DNA of 64,000 bases from Gemmatimonadota bacterium (GTDB lineage: Bacteria > Gemmatimonadota > Gemmatimonadetes > Gemmatimonadales > Gemmatimonadaceae), in the NCBI GenBank assembly GCA_016704465.1, contig JADJAD010000009.1, forward strand, positions 372,001-436,000. The letters are read 5' to 3'. The position numbers and the translations under genes are program-made. The notes under the pieces were generated by a model that searched no databases, was not told where the DNA came from, and worked only from the letters and a program-made list of their open reading frames with translations. Shown here piece after piece: positions 34,086-42,905 of the stretch; position 1 is the stretch's first letter; every line of letters begins with the position of its first letter.

Positions 34086-35795
34086 GTGTGGTCCCAGACG
34101 TACGACCCGCTGAACTCACCGGTTGCCTCTACTGCGGCCGCAGCGTTCCCGCTGGTGCTGTTGCTCGGTCTGCTCGCCATGCATCGCGTGCGCGCGCAGT
34201 GGGCGGCAGTGGCCGGGCTGGCGTCGGCAGTATTGGTCGCGATCATCGGCCTTCGAATGCCGCCGGCCATGGCGCTTGCCTCGGCGGCGTATGGCGCGGC
34301 CTACGGGCTCTTCCCGATCGGCTGGATCGTCCTGAACGTCATTTTTCTCTATCGCCTGACGAGCCAGTCCGGCTACTTCAGCGCGCTACAGGGGAGCATC
34401 ACCGCCGTCACCGCCGACCGTCGGCTCCAGTTGGTGCTGATCGCCTTCTCGTTCGGGGCCTTCTTCGAGGGGGCGGCTGGATTCGGGACGCCGGTGGCGG
34501 TGACCGGGGCACTGCTCATCGGGCTGGGATTCTCTCCCTTGCAGGCCAGCGGGTTGTCGTTGATCGCCAATACGGCGCCAGTCGCGTACGGCGCGCTCGG
34601 GACGCCGATTATCGCGCTGCAGGGCGTGACCGGGCTGGACCTGCTCGACCTGAGCGCGATGGTGGGCCGGCAACTCCCGGTCTTCTCGATCATCATCCCG
34701 TTCTGGCTCATGGCGGCCTACGCCGGCCTGCGCGCGACGTGGAGCATCTGGCCGGCGCTGCTCGTGGCCGGCGTCGCGTTCGCGGTCCCGCAGTTCCTCG
34801 TGTCCAACTACCACGGCCCGTGGCTGGTGGACGTGGTGGCGAGCGTCTGTTCGATGGGGGCACTGACGCTCTTCATGCGTTGGTGGCAGCCGCGCGACGG
34901 GTGGCGGCCGGCAGAGTCGGGCGACGCATCCACGAGTACCGGCGAGTCCGTGGTCTCCGGGAATGCGGCGTCTCTTGCCAGTGCTCCACCGAGCGAGGGG
35001 GATGCGCCCGTCGTCGGTACGACGCCAGGGCCGATCAGTGGGCGTCGCGCGTGGCTCCCGTGGGTGGTCCTGTCCGTCCTCGTCTTCCTCTGGGGATTAC
35101 CGCAGGTCAAGGGGGTGTTGAACGCCCTGTCGGCGCCGAAGTTCGAGGTGCCGGGGCTGCACCTGCTGGTGCAGCGGGTGCCGCCCGTGGTGCAGACCGC
35201 GAGCGCCGAGGCGGCAGTCTTCACGCTCAACTGGCTCTCGGCCACCGGGAGCGCGATCTGGATTGCGGCGATGATCGCGGGGCTCCTGATGGGCTTTTCC
35301 CCGCGGCAGCTGCTGCGTGAGTACGGCGCCACGTTGCGGCTGGTGCGCACGTCGCTGCTGACCATCAGCGCGATGCTCGCGTTAGGCTACGTGTCGCGCT
35401 ACTCGGGCATGGACGCCATCCTCGGGCTGGCGTTTGCCAGGACCGGGGTGTGGTACCCGTTCTTCGGGGCGATGCTGGGGTGGCTGGGGGTCGCGCTGAC
35501 GGGGTCGGACACGTCGTCGAACGTGCTCTTCGGCAGCCTGCAGACACTGACGGCGCAGCAGGTCGGCGTGGACCCGACGCTGATGGCAGCGGCCAACTCG
35601 TCGGGCGGGGTGATGGGGAAGATGATCGACGCCCAGAGCATCGTGGTGGCCAGCACGGCAACGCGGTGGTATGGGCAGGAGGGACGCATCCTGCGCTTCG
35701 TCTTCTGGCATAGCCTGGTGCTGGCGTCGCTCGTGGGCGTGCTGATCATGCTGCAGGCATACGTGTACCCCTTCACCCGCATGGTCGTGCGTTAG
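34086..35795 (+). CDS. lldP: L-lactate permease (LctP family)
   Basis: Proton-coupled lactate/glycolate permease, inner membrane. The GTG at 34086 gives MWSQTYDPLNSPVAS, matching the family start (E. coli has LWQQNYDP); the frame is open further upstream but that would run through the terminator. Typical segments are IAFSFGAFFEGAAGFGTPVA, GLSLIANTAPVAYGALGTP, and the C-terminal VALTGSDTSSNVLFGSLQ with NSSGGVMGKMIDAQSIVVA. About twelve to fourteen helices and 569 residues are normal, with a Ser/Pro-rich cytoplasmic loop near residues 280-310. The racemase-family gene begins 16 nt later, and a FAD-linked 2-hydroxyacid dehydrogenase lies 4 kb downstream. Confidence 0.93.
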   Translation: MWSQTYDPLNSPVASTAAAAFPLVLLLGLLAMHRVRAQWAAVAGLASAVLVAIIGLRMPPAMALASAAYGAAYGLFPIGWIVLNVIFLYRLTSQSGYFSALQGSITAVTADRRLQLVLIAFSFGAFFEGAAGFGTPVAVTGALLIGLGFSPLQASGLSLIANTAPVAYGALGTPIIALQGVTGLDLLDLSAMVGRQLPVFSIIIPFWLMAAYAGLRATWSIWPALLVAGVAFAVPQFLVSNYHGPWLVDVVASVCSMGALTLFMRWWQPRDGWRPAESGDASTSTGESVVSGNAASLASAPPSEGDAPVVGTTPGPISGRRAWLPWVVLSVLVFLWGLPQVKGVLNALSAPKFEVPGLHLLVQRVPPVVQTASAEAAVFTLNWLSATGSAIWIAAMIAGLLMGFSPRQLLREYGATLRLVRTSLLTISAMLALGYVSRYSGMDAILGLAFARTGVWYPFFGAMLGWLGVALTGSDTSSNVLFGSLQTLTAQQVGVDPTLMAAANSSGGVMGKMIDAQSIVVASTATRWYGQEGRILRFVFWHSLVLASLVGVLIMLQAYVYPFTRMVVR

Positions 35796-35811
35796 GCTCG
35801 GCCATCGTCGC

Positions 35812-36902
35812 ATGACCTCAGTCCACTCGAGCGCTGCCATGAGCCCGTCTTCCAACCAGTACCCGACGATCCGCGCCTACGACGCCCATGCCTGCGGTGA
35901 ACACGGGCGGGTGATCACCGAGGGGGTCGGCGAGGTGCCCGGGGCGACGATGTTCGACAAGATGGCCTGGCTGCGCGCGCACGGCGATGCGTTGCGCCTG
36001 CGCATGCTGCGCGAGCCGCGGGGCTACCCGGCCGCCAACTGCAACGTGATCCTGCCGTCGTCGCATCCCGAGGCTGACGCGGGATTCGTCATCATGGAGC
36101 AGGTGGAGTATCCGGGCATGTCGGGGACGAACACCATGTGTGTCGTCACCGTGCTCCTGGAGACGGGGATGCTGCCCATGCACGAGCCGGTGACCGAGCT
36201 CACGCTCGAGGCCCCGGCCGGGCTCATTCGCGTCCGGGCCGACTGCGCGGGTGGCAAGGTGCGGCGCGTGACCTTCCGGAATGTGCCGTCGTTCGCCACG
36301 CACCTGGATGCCCACATCGAGGTGCCGCAGCTCGGGACGGTCGTCGTGGATGTGGCGTATGGCGGGATGTTCTACGTGATCGCCGACGCCCGGCAGTTCG
36401 GCCTCGAGCTGACCCCCGAAACGGGGCGGGACATCGCGCGCATCGGGGAGATGATCAAGGCGGCGGCGCGCGAGCAGCTCCCGGTCGTGCATCCCGAGCA
36501 ACCGGACTTCGATGGCGTGACGATCGCCCAGCTCTCGGCGCCTTCGCGCGTCGAGGGGGCCGACTGGCAGAACGCGGTGGTCGTGTCGACCGGCACGCTC
36601 GACTGGGAGCGCCCGCAACGTGGACCAGCGCCCTCGATCGCTCTCCGTGCGGCACGGGGACCTCGGCGAAGATGGCGACGCTGTTTGCCCGCGGAGCGCT
36701 GCCGCTGCACCAGGACTTCCGCCATGCCGGCGTGCTTGGGACGGTATTCACCGGGCGGCTGGAGGCGGTGACCCAGGTCGGCCCGTATGCGGCCGTGGTG
36801 CCGACCATATCGGGGCGCGCCTGGATCACGGGGAGCGCGACGTACGTGCTGGACCCGGAAGACCCGTTTCCCGAGGGATACACGATCGGCGACATCTGGT
36901 AA
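35812..36902 (+). CDS. Proline racemase-family enzyme (hydroxyproline epimerase-like, Ser/Cys type), frameshifted near 36613
   Basis: Cytoplasmic enzyme of the proline racemase superfamily. The first catalytic loop reads YPGMSGTNTM, with Ser (about residue 104) where proline racemase has Cys. The second loop SPCGTGTSAKMA keeps its Cys. In this family Cys/Cys pairs mark racemases and epimerases, Thr/Cys marks trans-3-hydroxyproline dehydratase, and Ser/Cys members include epimerase-like enzymes, so the substrate is probably a hydroxyproline. One base is missing in 36611-36615; repair gives LDWERP then ATWTSALDRSPCG. The C-terminus RAWITGSATYVLDPEDPFP is family-typical. It starts 16 nt after the permease, so the two likely share an operon. 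Confidence 0.83.
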
Positions 36903-36923
36903 CGGCCGCTGGTAGCGGCCGTT
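36901..36923 (+). terminator. Hairpin overlapping the racemase-family stop codon
   Basis: AACGGCCGCT (36901-36910) pairs perfectly with AGCGGCCGTT (36914-36923) around GGT. It shares two bases with the TAA stop. No long T-run follows. Confidence 0.65.
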
Positions 36924-37055
36924 GGCCGCGGTCACGCGGACGGATGCCGGCGGGCCGGTGGGCGCGTTGGAAGTCTCTGAGACTCGCCCGCCGTCGGCGT
37001 GTGGCACGGGGCGCTTAGCTTTGATCGGCGAGCGGTCGAGACTGACAAGCACTCC

Positions 37056-38633
37056 ATGAACACCGCCGTCGTTCTTTCCGCATGCGTCGCCGTGCTCCAT
37101 GCCGGGCTCGGTGTCCTGTTGCTCGCCGTTTCGCGTGCCCCCGGGTGGCGCGCCGCACGCGTGTTTGCGGTCATCGCCTTCAGCGCAGCGGGCTATAGCG
37201 TCGGGAACATCAGCTTGAGCTACGCGTCGCTTCCCGATGCGGTGCGGCTGGCCGGTGTCCGGTTCAACTTCCTCATGGCGGGGATCTTCGTTGCCGCCTG
37301 GATCCTGTACGCATTCGGCGGTCGGAGCACGAGCGTGCGCGGACTCCCCCGGTGGGCGTCGATGCTTGCGGGGCTGTGTCTGCTGGGTGGGGTGATCGGC
37401 GTCACGTCGGACCTCTTGTTCGTCCCGCGAGTGTTCACCGATGTCGACGTGACCTGGTCCGGCGTGCGCTACCGCTTTCCGACGCACTCGGTGCTGGGTG
37501 AGCTGACGACGTACGCGTACTTCGCCGGCGTCATCGCCACCTGCGTCGCGTTTTCGCGTCGTCGACAAGTCGGCGGTACCCTGCACCTCGGGTACCTGGT
37601 GGGGTTTGCCATCTTCGTCGGCGCCACGGCAAACGACGTGTTGATCACGAATGGCGACCTGAACTTCCTGATGCTCGCCGACCTTGGCTTCCTCTCGGTG
37701 GTGGTGCCGATGACCGCCGAGACAGTGCGCCGCTTCGTGCTGGACGCGCGGCGACTCTCGGAGATGTCGACGCACCTGACCGAGGAGATCGAGATCCGCA
37801 CGCAGGAGCGGGACGAGGCGCAGCACGCCTGGATCGAGGCCGAGCGTCAGGCGGCGCTCGGGAGGCTGGCGGCAGGCGTCGGGCACGAAATCAACAATCC
37901 GCTGACGTACCTGCGACTGAACGTCGAGCTCATGGGCGAGTGGGGACGCGCGCATGACGCCCCGGAGGAGCTGATGGAGTCGGTCGAGAGCGCGTTGGAC
38001 GGCGCCGACCGGATTCGCCGCGTGGTCGATGCCCTGCGTGCCTACTCGCGCCCAGACACGGGGCAGCTGGTCCCGGTTGCTCCCGAACTGGTGACGCAGG
38101 CGGCGCTGCGCGTGACCGGGCATCAGCTGCGCCAGTCCGGGACGCTCGAGACCACCTTCGATGCTGCCCCAGCTGTGCTCGGCGACGAATCGAAGCTCGT
38201 GCAGGCGATTGTCACCGTCCTCGTGCACGCGGCCGCGTCGCTCTCCACCAGGACTCCGGGTCGGCCGGGAAAGATCGTCGTGCGGGTGGGCACCAACCGC
38301 GCGGGGCGTGCGGAGATCGAGGTCGCGGACAACGGGCCGGGGATTTCACGCGAGGACCTGCGCCGCGTCACGCAACCGTACTTCACGACCCACGCGAGCA
38401 CGGCCGGGGCCGGGATGGGGCTCTTCCTCGCCCACGGGGTCGTGCAGCAGATGGGTGGCGCGCTGGATGTCGAGAGCGAAGTGGGGGCGGGTACACGGGT
38501 GAGAATCACCATGCCGCCGGTCCTGCATTGGCCGCCCTCGGACGATGGGCACACGCCGGTACGAGTTGCCGCTCTGACCCCGCCATCGACGCTGGCACTC
38601 CTGCCGGCGCGATCCGTGGCCTTGAGTCGTTAA
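37056..38633 (+). CDS. Membrane sensor histidine kinase with 7TM-type input domain
   Basis: Sensor kinase. The ATG at 37056 leads to about seven hydrophobic helices (VVLSACVAVLHAGLGVLLLA, GVRFNFLMAGIFVAAWILYA, WASMLAGLCLLGGVIGVTSD, LADLGFLSVVVPM), resembling the 7TM input domains of MASE/histidine-kinase N-termini. A short coiled coil (THLTEEIEIRTQERDEAQHA) leads to the phosphoacceptor GVGHEINNPLTYL (His about residue 279). The ATPase domain has ADNGPGISREDL and GAGMGLFLAHGV, but the N-box reads VTVLVHAAASLS, with His where the Mg-binding Asn is expected. A proline-rich tail ends the protein. It is an orphan with no adjacent regulator. Confidence 0.85.
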   Translation: MNTAVVLSACVAVLHAGLGVLLLAVSRAPGWRAARVFAVIAFSAAGYSVGNISLSYASLPDAVRLAGVRFNFLMAGIFVAAWILYAFGGRSTSVRGLPRWASMLAGLCLLGGVIGVTSDLLFVPRVFTDVDVTWSGVRYRFPTHSVLGELTTYAYFAGVIATCVAFSRRRQVGGTLHLGYLVGFAIFVGATANDVLITNGDLNFLMLADLGFLSVVVPMTAETVRRFVLDARRLSEMSTHLTEEIEIRTQERDEAQHAWIEAERQAALGRLAAGVGHEINNPLTYLRLNVELMGEWGRAHDAPEELMESVESALDGADRIRRVVDALRAYSRPDTGQLVPVAPELVTQAALRVTGHQLRQSGTLETTFDAAPAVLGDESKLVQAIVTVLVHAAASLSTRTPGRPGKIVVRVGTNRAGRAEIEVADNGPGISREDLRRVTQPYFTTHASTAGAGMGLFLAHGVVQQMGGALDVESEVGAGTRVRITMPPVLHWPPSDDGHTPVRVAALTPPSTLALLPARSVALSR

Positions 38634-38644
38634 CTTGGCTCACC

Positions 38645-38677
38645 CAGACGCGGGCGCCTGTTCCGGGCCCGCGTCTG
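38645..38677 (+). terminator. Hairpin between the kinase and serA
   Basis: CAGACGCGGGC (38645-38655) pairs perfectly with GCCCGCGTCTG (38667-38677) around an 11-nt G+C-rich loop. It lies 12 nt after the kinase stop. Confidence 0.55.
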
Positions 38678-38707
38678 TCGTGCCCCGCATCCCCCTTGCT
38701 GAAGTAC

Positions 38708-39937
38708 ATGTCGAGCCCGACGTCGATTCCGCACGATCGCATTCGCATCACGCTCCTGGAGAACATCCACCCCGCTGCGCGGGAGACGCTGGTCGAGGCG
38801 GGCTATTCCGTCGAGGTGATCCCGCGCGCGCTCGATGGCGAGGAGCTGAACGCCGTGGTGGCGTCGTCGCACGTGCTGGGCGTCAGGTCGCGCACGAAGA
38901 TCCGCGCGCCGCAGTTTGAGCACGCCGGTATGTTGATGGCGATCGGTTGTTTCTCGGTGGGAACGGACCAGGTCGCGATCGGCGACGCGGCCCAGGCCGG
39001 ACTTCCGGTGTTCAATGCCCCGCACGCCTCGACGCGCAGCGTGGCGGAGTTAACGATCGGCAACGTCGTTGCGCTGGCGCGCCGTCTGGGAGACAAGAAC
39101 CTCAAGCTGCACCGCGGCGAGTGGGACAAGAGCCTCGCGGGGGCGCACGAGGTGCGTGGGCGAACGCTGGGAATCGTTGGCTACGGCCACATCGGGCAAC
39201 AGGTCGGCATCCTGGCCGAGGCCTTCGGCATGCGCGTCAGCTTCCACGACATCCAGAAGAAGTTGCCGCTGGGGCTGGCGCGGTCGGTTACGTCGCTCGA
39301 CGCGCTGATCGAGCAGTCCGACTTTCTCACGTTGCACGTACCCGACACGACCCGCACGCGCGGGATGATCGGGGCGCTGCAGCTGGAGCGCATGAAGCCG
39401 CACAGCTACGTGATCAACCTGTCGCGCGGCAGCGTGGTGGACATGAGCGCGCTGCGATCGGCGCTGCAGAGCGGTCACCTGGCCGGGGCGGCACTCGACG
39501 TGTTCCCCAGCGAGCCGGCGCCGATCAACGCCGACTTCGATGCCGGCTTCGGCGACCTGCCGAACGTGATCCTCACGCCGCACGTGGGAGGCAACACCGA
39601 GGAGGCACAGCGAGACATCGGGATCGAGGTCGCCAACTCGTTCATCGGCTTCCTCGATCGCGGCTCGACCGAGGGGGCGGTGAACTTCCCGAACGTGAAC
39701 CTCCCCGCGCTGCCCGAGCGCCACCGCATCCTCAACATCCACCGCAACGTCCCGGGCGCATTGGCTGAAGTCAACTCCATCGTGTCGGAGGTGGGGGCGA
39801 ACATCGAGGCGCAGCAGCTGGCGACCACCCGGGACATCGGCTACCTGGTGATGGACGTCAACAAGGAGCTGTCGGATGAGGTGCATAGCAGGATTGCGGC
39901 GCTCCCGATGAGCATCCGCACGCGCATCCTGTACTGA
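38708..39937 (+). CDS. serA: D-3-phosphoglycerate dehydrogenase with ACT domain
   Basis: First enzyme of serine synthesis, oxidising 3-phosphoglycerate with NAD. ATG at 38708. Key regions are SVGTDQVAIGDAAQAGLPVF, the NAD-binding GIVGYGHIGQQVG (about residue 158), the active-site Arg in NLSRGSVVD, and the catalytic His in TPHVGGNTEEAQRD. The C-terminal ACT domain (ILNIHRNVPGALAEVNSIVS) is the serine-feedback regulatory type. At 409 residues it matches the short E. coli-type enzyme. Only 7 nt separate its stop from the next GTG start, so the FAD oxidoreductase is probably co-transcribed and translationally coupled. Confidence 0.94.
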   Translation: MSSPTSIPHDRIRITLLENIHPAARETLVEAGYSVEVIPRALDGEELNAVVASSHVLGVRSRTKIRAPQFEHAGMLMAIGCFSVGTDQVAIGDAAQAGLPVFNAPHASTRSVAELTIGNVVALARRLGDKNLKLHRGEWDKSLAGAHEVRGRTLGIVGYGHIGQQVGILAEAFGMRVSFHDIQKKLPLGLARSVTSLDALIEQSDFLTLHVPDTTRTRGMIGALQLERMKPHSYVINLSRGSVVDMSALRSALQSGHLAGAALDVFPSEPAPINADFDAGFGDLPNVILTPHVGGNTEEAQRDIGIEVANSFIGFLDRGSTEGAVNFPNVNLPALPERHRILNIHRNVPGALAEVNSIVSEVGANIEAQQLATTRDIGYLVMDVNKELSDEVHSRIAALPMSIRTRILY

Positions 39938-39944
39938 GCGGACC

Positions 39945-41507
39945 GTGAGCGACGCGAGCGCGCACCTTCGCAGCGAGGCGCTGGTCGGCGTCGTCTCGTC
40001 GCCACCGTCCGCCGTGCTGCGATCGCCCGACGCCGCGACGATTGCCGACTTCCTGCACGACGAGTCGAAGCTGGCGGCAACGGGAGTCGCATCGCTGGCG
40101 CGGCCGACCACGCTGGACGAGCTGCGCCAGGTGCTTGCCTGGCACGCACACGAGCGACACGCCGTGTCGGTGTCGGGCTCTCGCACTGGCGTCACGGGCG
40201 GCGCCGTGCCCGACCCGGAGTCGCACATGGTGTCGCTGGGCGACCTGCGCGGCATCCTGCGTGTAGACGACGGCGACCATCCGTCGGCGACGGTGCTCGC
40301 CGGCACGTGGCTGTCGGAGCTGAACGCGCACCTGGCGGCGTGCCATCCCGACCTCGTCTTTCCCGTCGACCCCACCGAAACGTCGGCCTCGTTCGGCGGG
40401 ATGGTGTCGACCAACGCTGGCGGGGCGCACAGCTTTCGGTTCGGGGCGATGCGCGAATGGGTGGAGGCGCTGAGCATCGAGTTGCCGAGTGCGCGCACGT
40501 TGCGCCTGCGTCGCGGCGCGGCCCGGGCAGCTGACGGAGTCCTGTGGCTCGACGACGGTGGCGCGTCGCGCCGGCTGGCCATCGCCCCGATCCTGAAGCC
40601 GACGACAAAAAATGCGGCCGGCTACGGCTTTTCGGCCGACCGCGACCCGATCGACCTCTTCATCGGCGCTGAGGGGACGCTCGGTGTCATCTCGGAAGTG
40701 ACCGTGCGGCTGCAACGACGGCGCGACGCTCGGCTGGGCTATTTGCAGTTCTTCCCCCAGGTCGACGGCGCGTTCGACTACGTCGACGCGCTGCGAAACG
40801 ATCCTCGACTGCGCACGACGGCGATCGAGTTCCTCGACGCGCGATCGCACGCGCTGGCGCGCGAGAGCGGAAAACCGGCGGTCGACCGTGTGCTGCAGGC
40901 CGCCGCCGACGCGGCGTGCTCGGTCTTCGTGGAAGTGGACTACGCGGGCGACGAGGAACTGGCGGATGCCGCCGAACGGCTGGCGGCGCTCGTCGCCCAG
41001 GCGGGGGGAGACCCCGAGGCTTCGCTCGCCGGGGTTGGGGAGGGGGAGTTGCGCGACATTCGCGCCTTTCGGCACGCGGTTCCCGAACGCGTCAACGCGC
41101 TCATCGCCCAGCGGCGCGAACGTTACCCCGGGCTGCACAAGGTCGCGACCGACATGGCGGTTCCGGACGCGGCGCTGCGCTGGGTCTTTGCGCGCTACCA
41201 CGAAGTGTTGGGCGGCGTCGGACTCGACTTCGCCGCCTTCGGTCACGTGGGGGACAACCACTTCCACGTGAACATCCTGCCGCGCGACGAGGTGGAGCTG
41301 GCGATGGCAACGGCGTGCTACGCCGTGCTCGCGGCCGAGATCGTGGCACGGGGCGGATGCGTGGCCGCCGAGCATGGCATCGGCCGGATCAAGAAGGGAT
41401 TCCTTCCCATGCAGTACGACGCGGCGACGATCGCGACGATGCGCGCCGTAAAGCGGTGGGTGGACCCCGACTGGCGGCTCAATCGCGGAATCCTGCTCGA
41501 CCCGTAG
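39945..41507 (+). CDS. FAD-linked 2-hydroxyacid dehydrogenase (D-lactate/glycolate oxidase GlcD-like)
   Basis: Flavoprotein of the FAD_binding_4 / FAD-oxidase C family that oxidises D-2-hydroxyacids such as D-lactate, glycolate or D-2-hydroxyglutarate. The GTG at 39945 starts MSDASAHLRSEAL. The FAD-binding domain shows SVSGSRTGVTGGAVP, DPTETSASFGGMVSTNAGG and DLFIGAEGTLGVISEV. The cap domain ends with GLDFAAFGHVGDNHFHVNIL (metal and substrate ligands) and VAAEHGIGRIKKGFLP. 520 residues, no extra Fe-S domain. Next to serA, it could channel D-2-hydroxyglutarate produced by PGDH side activity, or serve the lactate permease upstream. Both are inferences. Confidence 0.9.
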   Translation: MSDASAHLRSEALVGVVSSPPSAVLRSPDAATIADFLHDESKLAATGVASLARPTTLDELRQVLAWHAHERHAVSVSGSRTGVTGGAVPDPESHMVSLGDLRGILRVDDGDHPSATVLAGTWLSELNAHLAACHPDLVFPVDPTETSASFGGMVSTNAGGAHSFRFGAMREWVEALSIELPSARTLRLRRGAARAADGVLWLDDGGASRRLAIAPILKPTTKNAAGYGFSADRDPIDLFIGAEGTLGVISEVTVRLQRRRDARLGYLQFFPQVDGAFDYVDALRNDPRLRTTAIEFLDARSHALARESGKPAVDRVLQAAADAACSVFVEVDYAGDEELADAAERLAALVAQAGGDPEASLAGVGEGELRDIRAFRHAVPERVNALIAQRRERYPGLHKVATDMAVPDAALRWVFARYHEVLGGVGLDFAAFGHVGDNHFHVNILPRDEVELAMATACYAVLAAEIVARGGCVAAEHGIGRIKKGFLPMQYDAATIATMRAVKRWVDPDWRLNRGILLDP

Positions 41508-41513
41508 CGCAGC

Positions 41514-41557
41514 GTCGGCGACGGGTCGGCGACGGGTCGGCGACGGGTCGGCGACCT
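41514..41557. repeat. Four 11-bp tandem repeats after the FAD oxidoreductase
   Basis: The unit GTCGGCGACGG occurs at 41514, 41525 and 41536, with a fourth copy at 41547 changed in its last two bases. It begins 7 nt after the stop codon. There is no coding role. Confidence 0.85.
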
Positions 41558-41615
41558 GTGGCTACCCGCGACGCGCACATTGCGCCGAGGGGGCGCTACG
41601 CCCTAGAATCCGCGC

Positions 41616-42092
41616 ATGCGCCCTATCGCCCCTGCCCGGGAGTACGACGTCCCGGTCCTCGCCGAGCTGAACAACCGATTCGCCCCCGAAGGCCTGACGC
41701 TCCTGCGCTCCGAAGCCTTTGTCGAGGCGCACCTCGACGACTATCGGGTGATACGGGACGATGACGGCCGCGTGGTCGGGTGCGTCTGCCTGGACGAGTA
41801 CTCGCCGTCGCTGGTGGAGTTGGTCTCGCTGGCCGTGGATTCGGAGCAGCATCGGCGCGGAATCGGTGCGCAGCTGATCACGGCGGCGGTGACGCTGGCC
41901 GCCAAGCGCGGCTATCCGGAGTTGTTCGCCGTGTCGTTCTCCGACTCGCTCTTTGAGCGCTGCGGCTTCCACTTCCAGGACATCGAGAAGTACCCGGAGA
42001 AGAAGCGGCGGTACGCCAAGGTCTCGCCCGAGGAGTGGAAGATCGGCCACAAGCACTGCTTCGCGATCTCGCTCGGCGCCGCGCAGGGGTGA
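41616..42092 (+). CDS. GNAT-family N-acetyltransferase
   Basis: Acyl-CoA-dependent N-acetyltransferase, 158 residues. Beta4 and motif A read LVELVSLAVDSEQHRRGIGA, then QLITAAVTLAAKRGYPELFA, with the QxxGxG/A-type CoA loop as HRRGIG. The end SDSLFERCGFHFQDIEKYP is typical of ArgA-like or ribosomal-protein acetyltransferases. ATG at 41616. The N-terminus MRPIAPAREYDVPVLAELNN is standard for GNAT. The substrate cannot be assigned. It is convergent with the exported-protein gene beyond a hairpin. Confidence 0.85.
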   Translation: MRPIAPAREYDVPVLAELNNRFAPEGLTLLRSEAFVEAHLDDYRVIRDDDGRVVGCVCLDEYSPSLVELVSLAVDSEQHRRGIGAQLITAAVTLAAKRGYPELFAVSFSDSLFERCGFHFQDIEKYPEKKRRYAKVSPEEWKIGHKHCFAISLGAAQG

Positions 42093-42118
42093 GCCGCCGA
42101 GGTGCCCCAGTCCGACGT

Positions 42119-42148
42119 GCGGCGCTGACGGAACGCTGCCAGCGCCGC
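42119..42148. terminator. Hairpin between convergent genes
   Basis: GCGGCGCTG (42119-42127) pairs perfectly with CAGCGCCGC (42140-42148) around a 12-nt loop that can pair partly. It may serve both strands; no T-run is seen. Confidence 0.5.
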
Positions 42149-42165
42149 GCCGGACAGTTGCAGGG

Positions 42166-42642
42166 TTAGTGCTTCATCCCCTTCATGTCGTGCGGTTCGG
42201 CGCATCCCTTTTCCGCCACCTCGAAGCGGTCGTGGATCGCCGTGATGGCGGCCTTCAACTCGCTGTCGGCTGCCCCGCTCTTGACCTTGGCGGCCAGCGC
42301 GGCGCTGTTGGTGGCCAGCCACGCCACGCTTTCCTTCATGGCGGGAGTCGCGCAGGCGGCCGGCGCGGTGGAGGTGTTCCAACTGCGGGCCTTGGCGGCC
42401 AGCGACTCGGCGTTGGCCTTGAGCGGCGCAAAGTCGCCCTTTTCCACGGGATGGAAGGACGTACCGAGGGTGGCGTGAAAGACGTCCATTTCCTTCCACG
42501 GCGACTTTTCATGTTGCATCATGCCGGCCATGTCGTGCTTTTCGCCCTTCTTTCCCTCGTGCTCCTTCTGCTGCGCAGCGGCACTCGTGGCGGTAAGCGT
42601 GATGACGACGGCGACGGCAATGCGGGCCAGATTGCGGTACAT
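42166..42642 (-). CDS. Exported His/Met-rich helical protein
   Basis: Predicted periplasmic protein of 158 residues. MYRNLARIAVAVVITLTATS with AAAQQ is a signal peptide. The mature protein opens with a His/Met/Lys-rich stretch (KHDMAGMMQHEKSPWKEMD) and closes with HDMKGMKH, both suggestive of copper or other metal binding. The middle is helical (VFHATLGTSFHPVEKGDFAP, LKANAESLAAKARSW, KAAITAIHDRFEVAEKGC). Similar exported helical proteins with a WKEMD-FH start occur in Bacteroidota-like genomes, from memory. No haem motif is present. The metal role is inference. Confidence 0.75.
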   Translation of the reverse strand: MYRNLARIAVAVVITLTATSAAAQQKEHEGKKGEKHDMAGMMQHEKSPWKEMDVFHATLGTSFHPVEKGDFAPLKANAESLAAKARSWNTSTAPAACATPAMKESVAWLATNSAALAAKVKSGAADSELKAAITAIHDRFEVAEKGCAEPHDMKGMKH

Positions 42643-42905
42643 AGGGGACTCGTATGGTTGGGGGGAACTGACGACTTCGAATCTAACGGAAGCAGGAACC
42701 CGGTCCTAGTTTCCGGCCGCGACCTGCTACACCGGTGTGTTGCGATCGATGCTGCAGATGGCGCCGTTCATCGCGAAAAACAGTGGCTCGACGCCGCTGG
42801 CACCGTCAACGCTGACGGCGACTGATCCGTTCGGGAATAGAACCGGCGATACAGGGCCCAAGCCGCCCGAGCGACCTGACTTGTTCATTAACGGGAGCGA
42901 AGATC

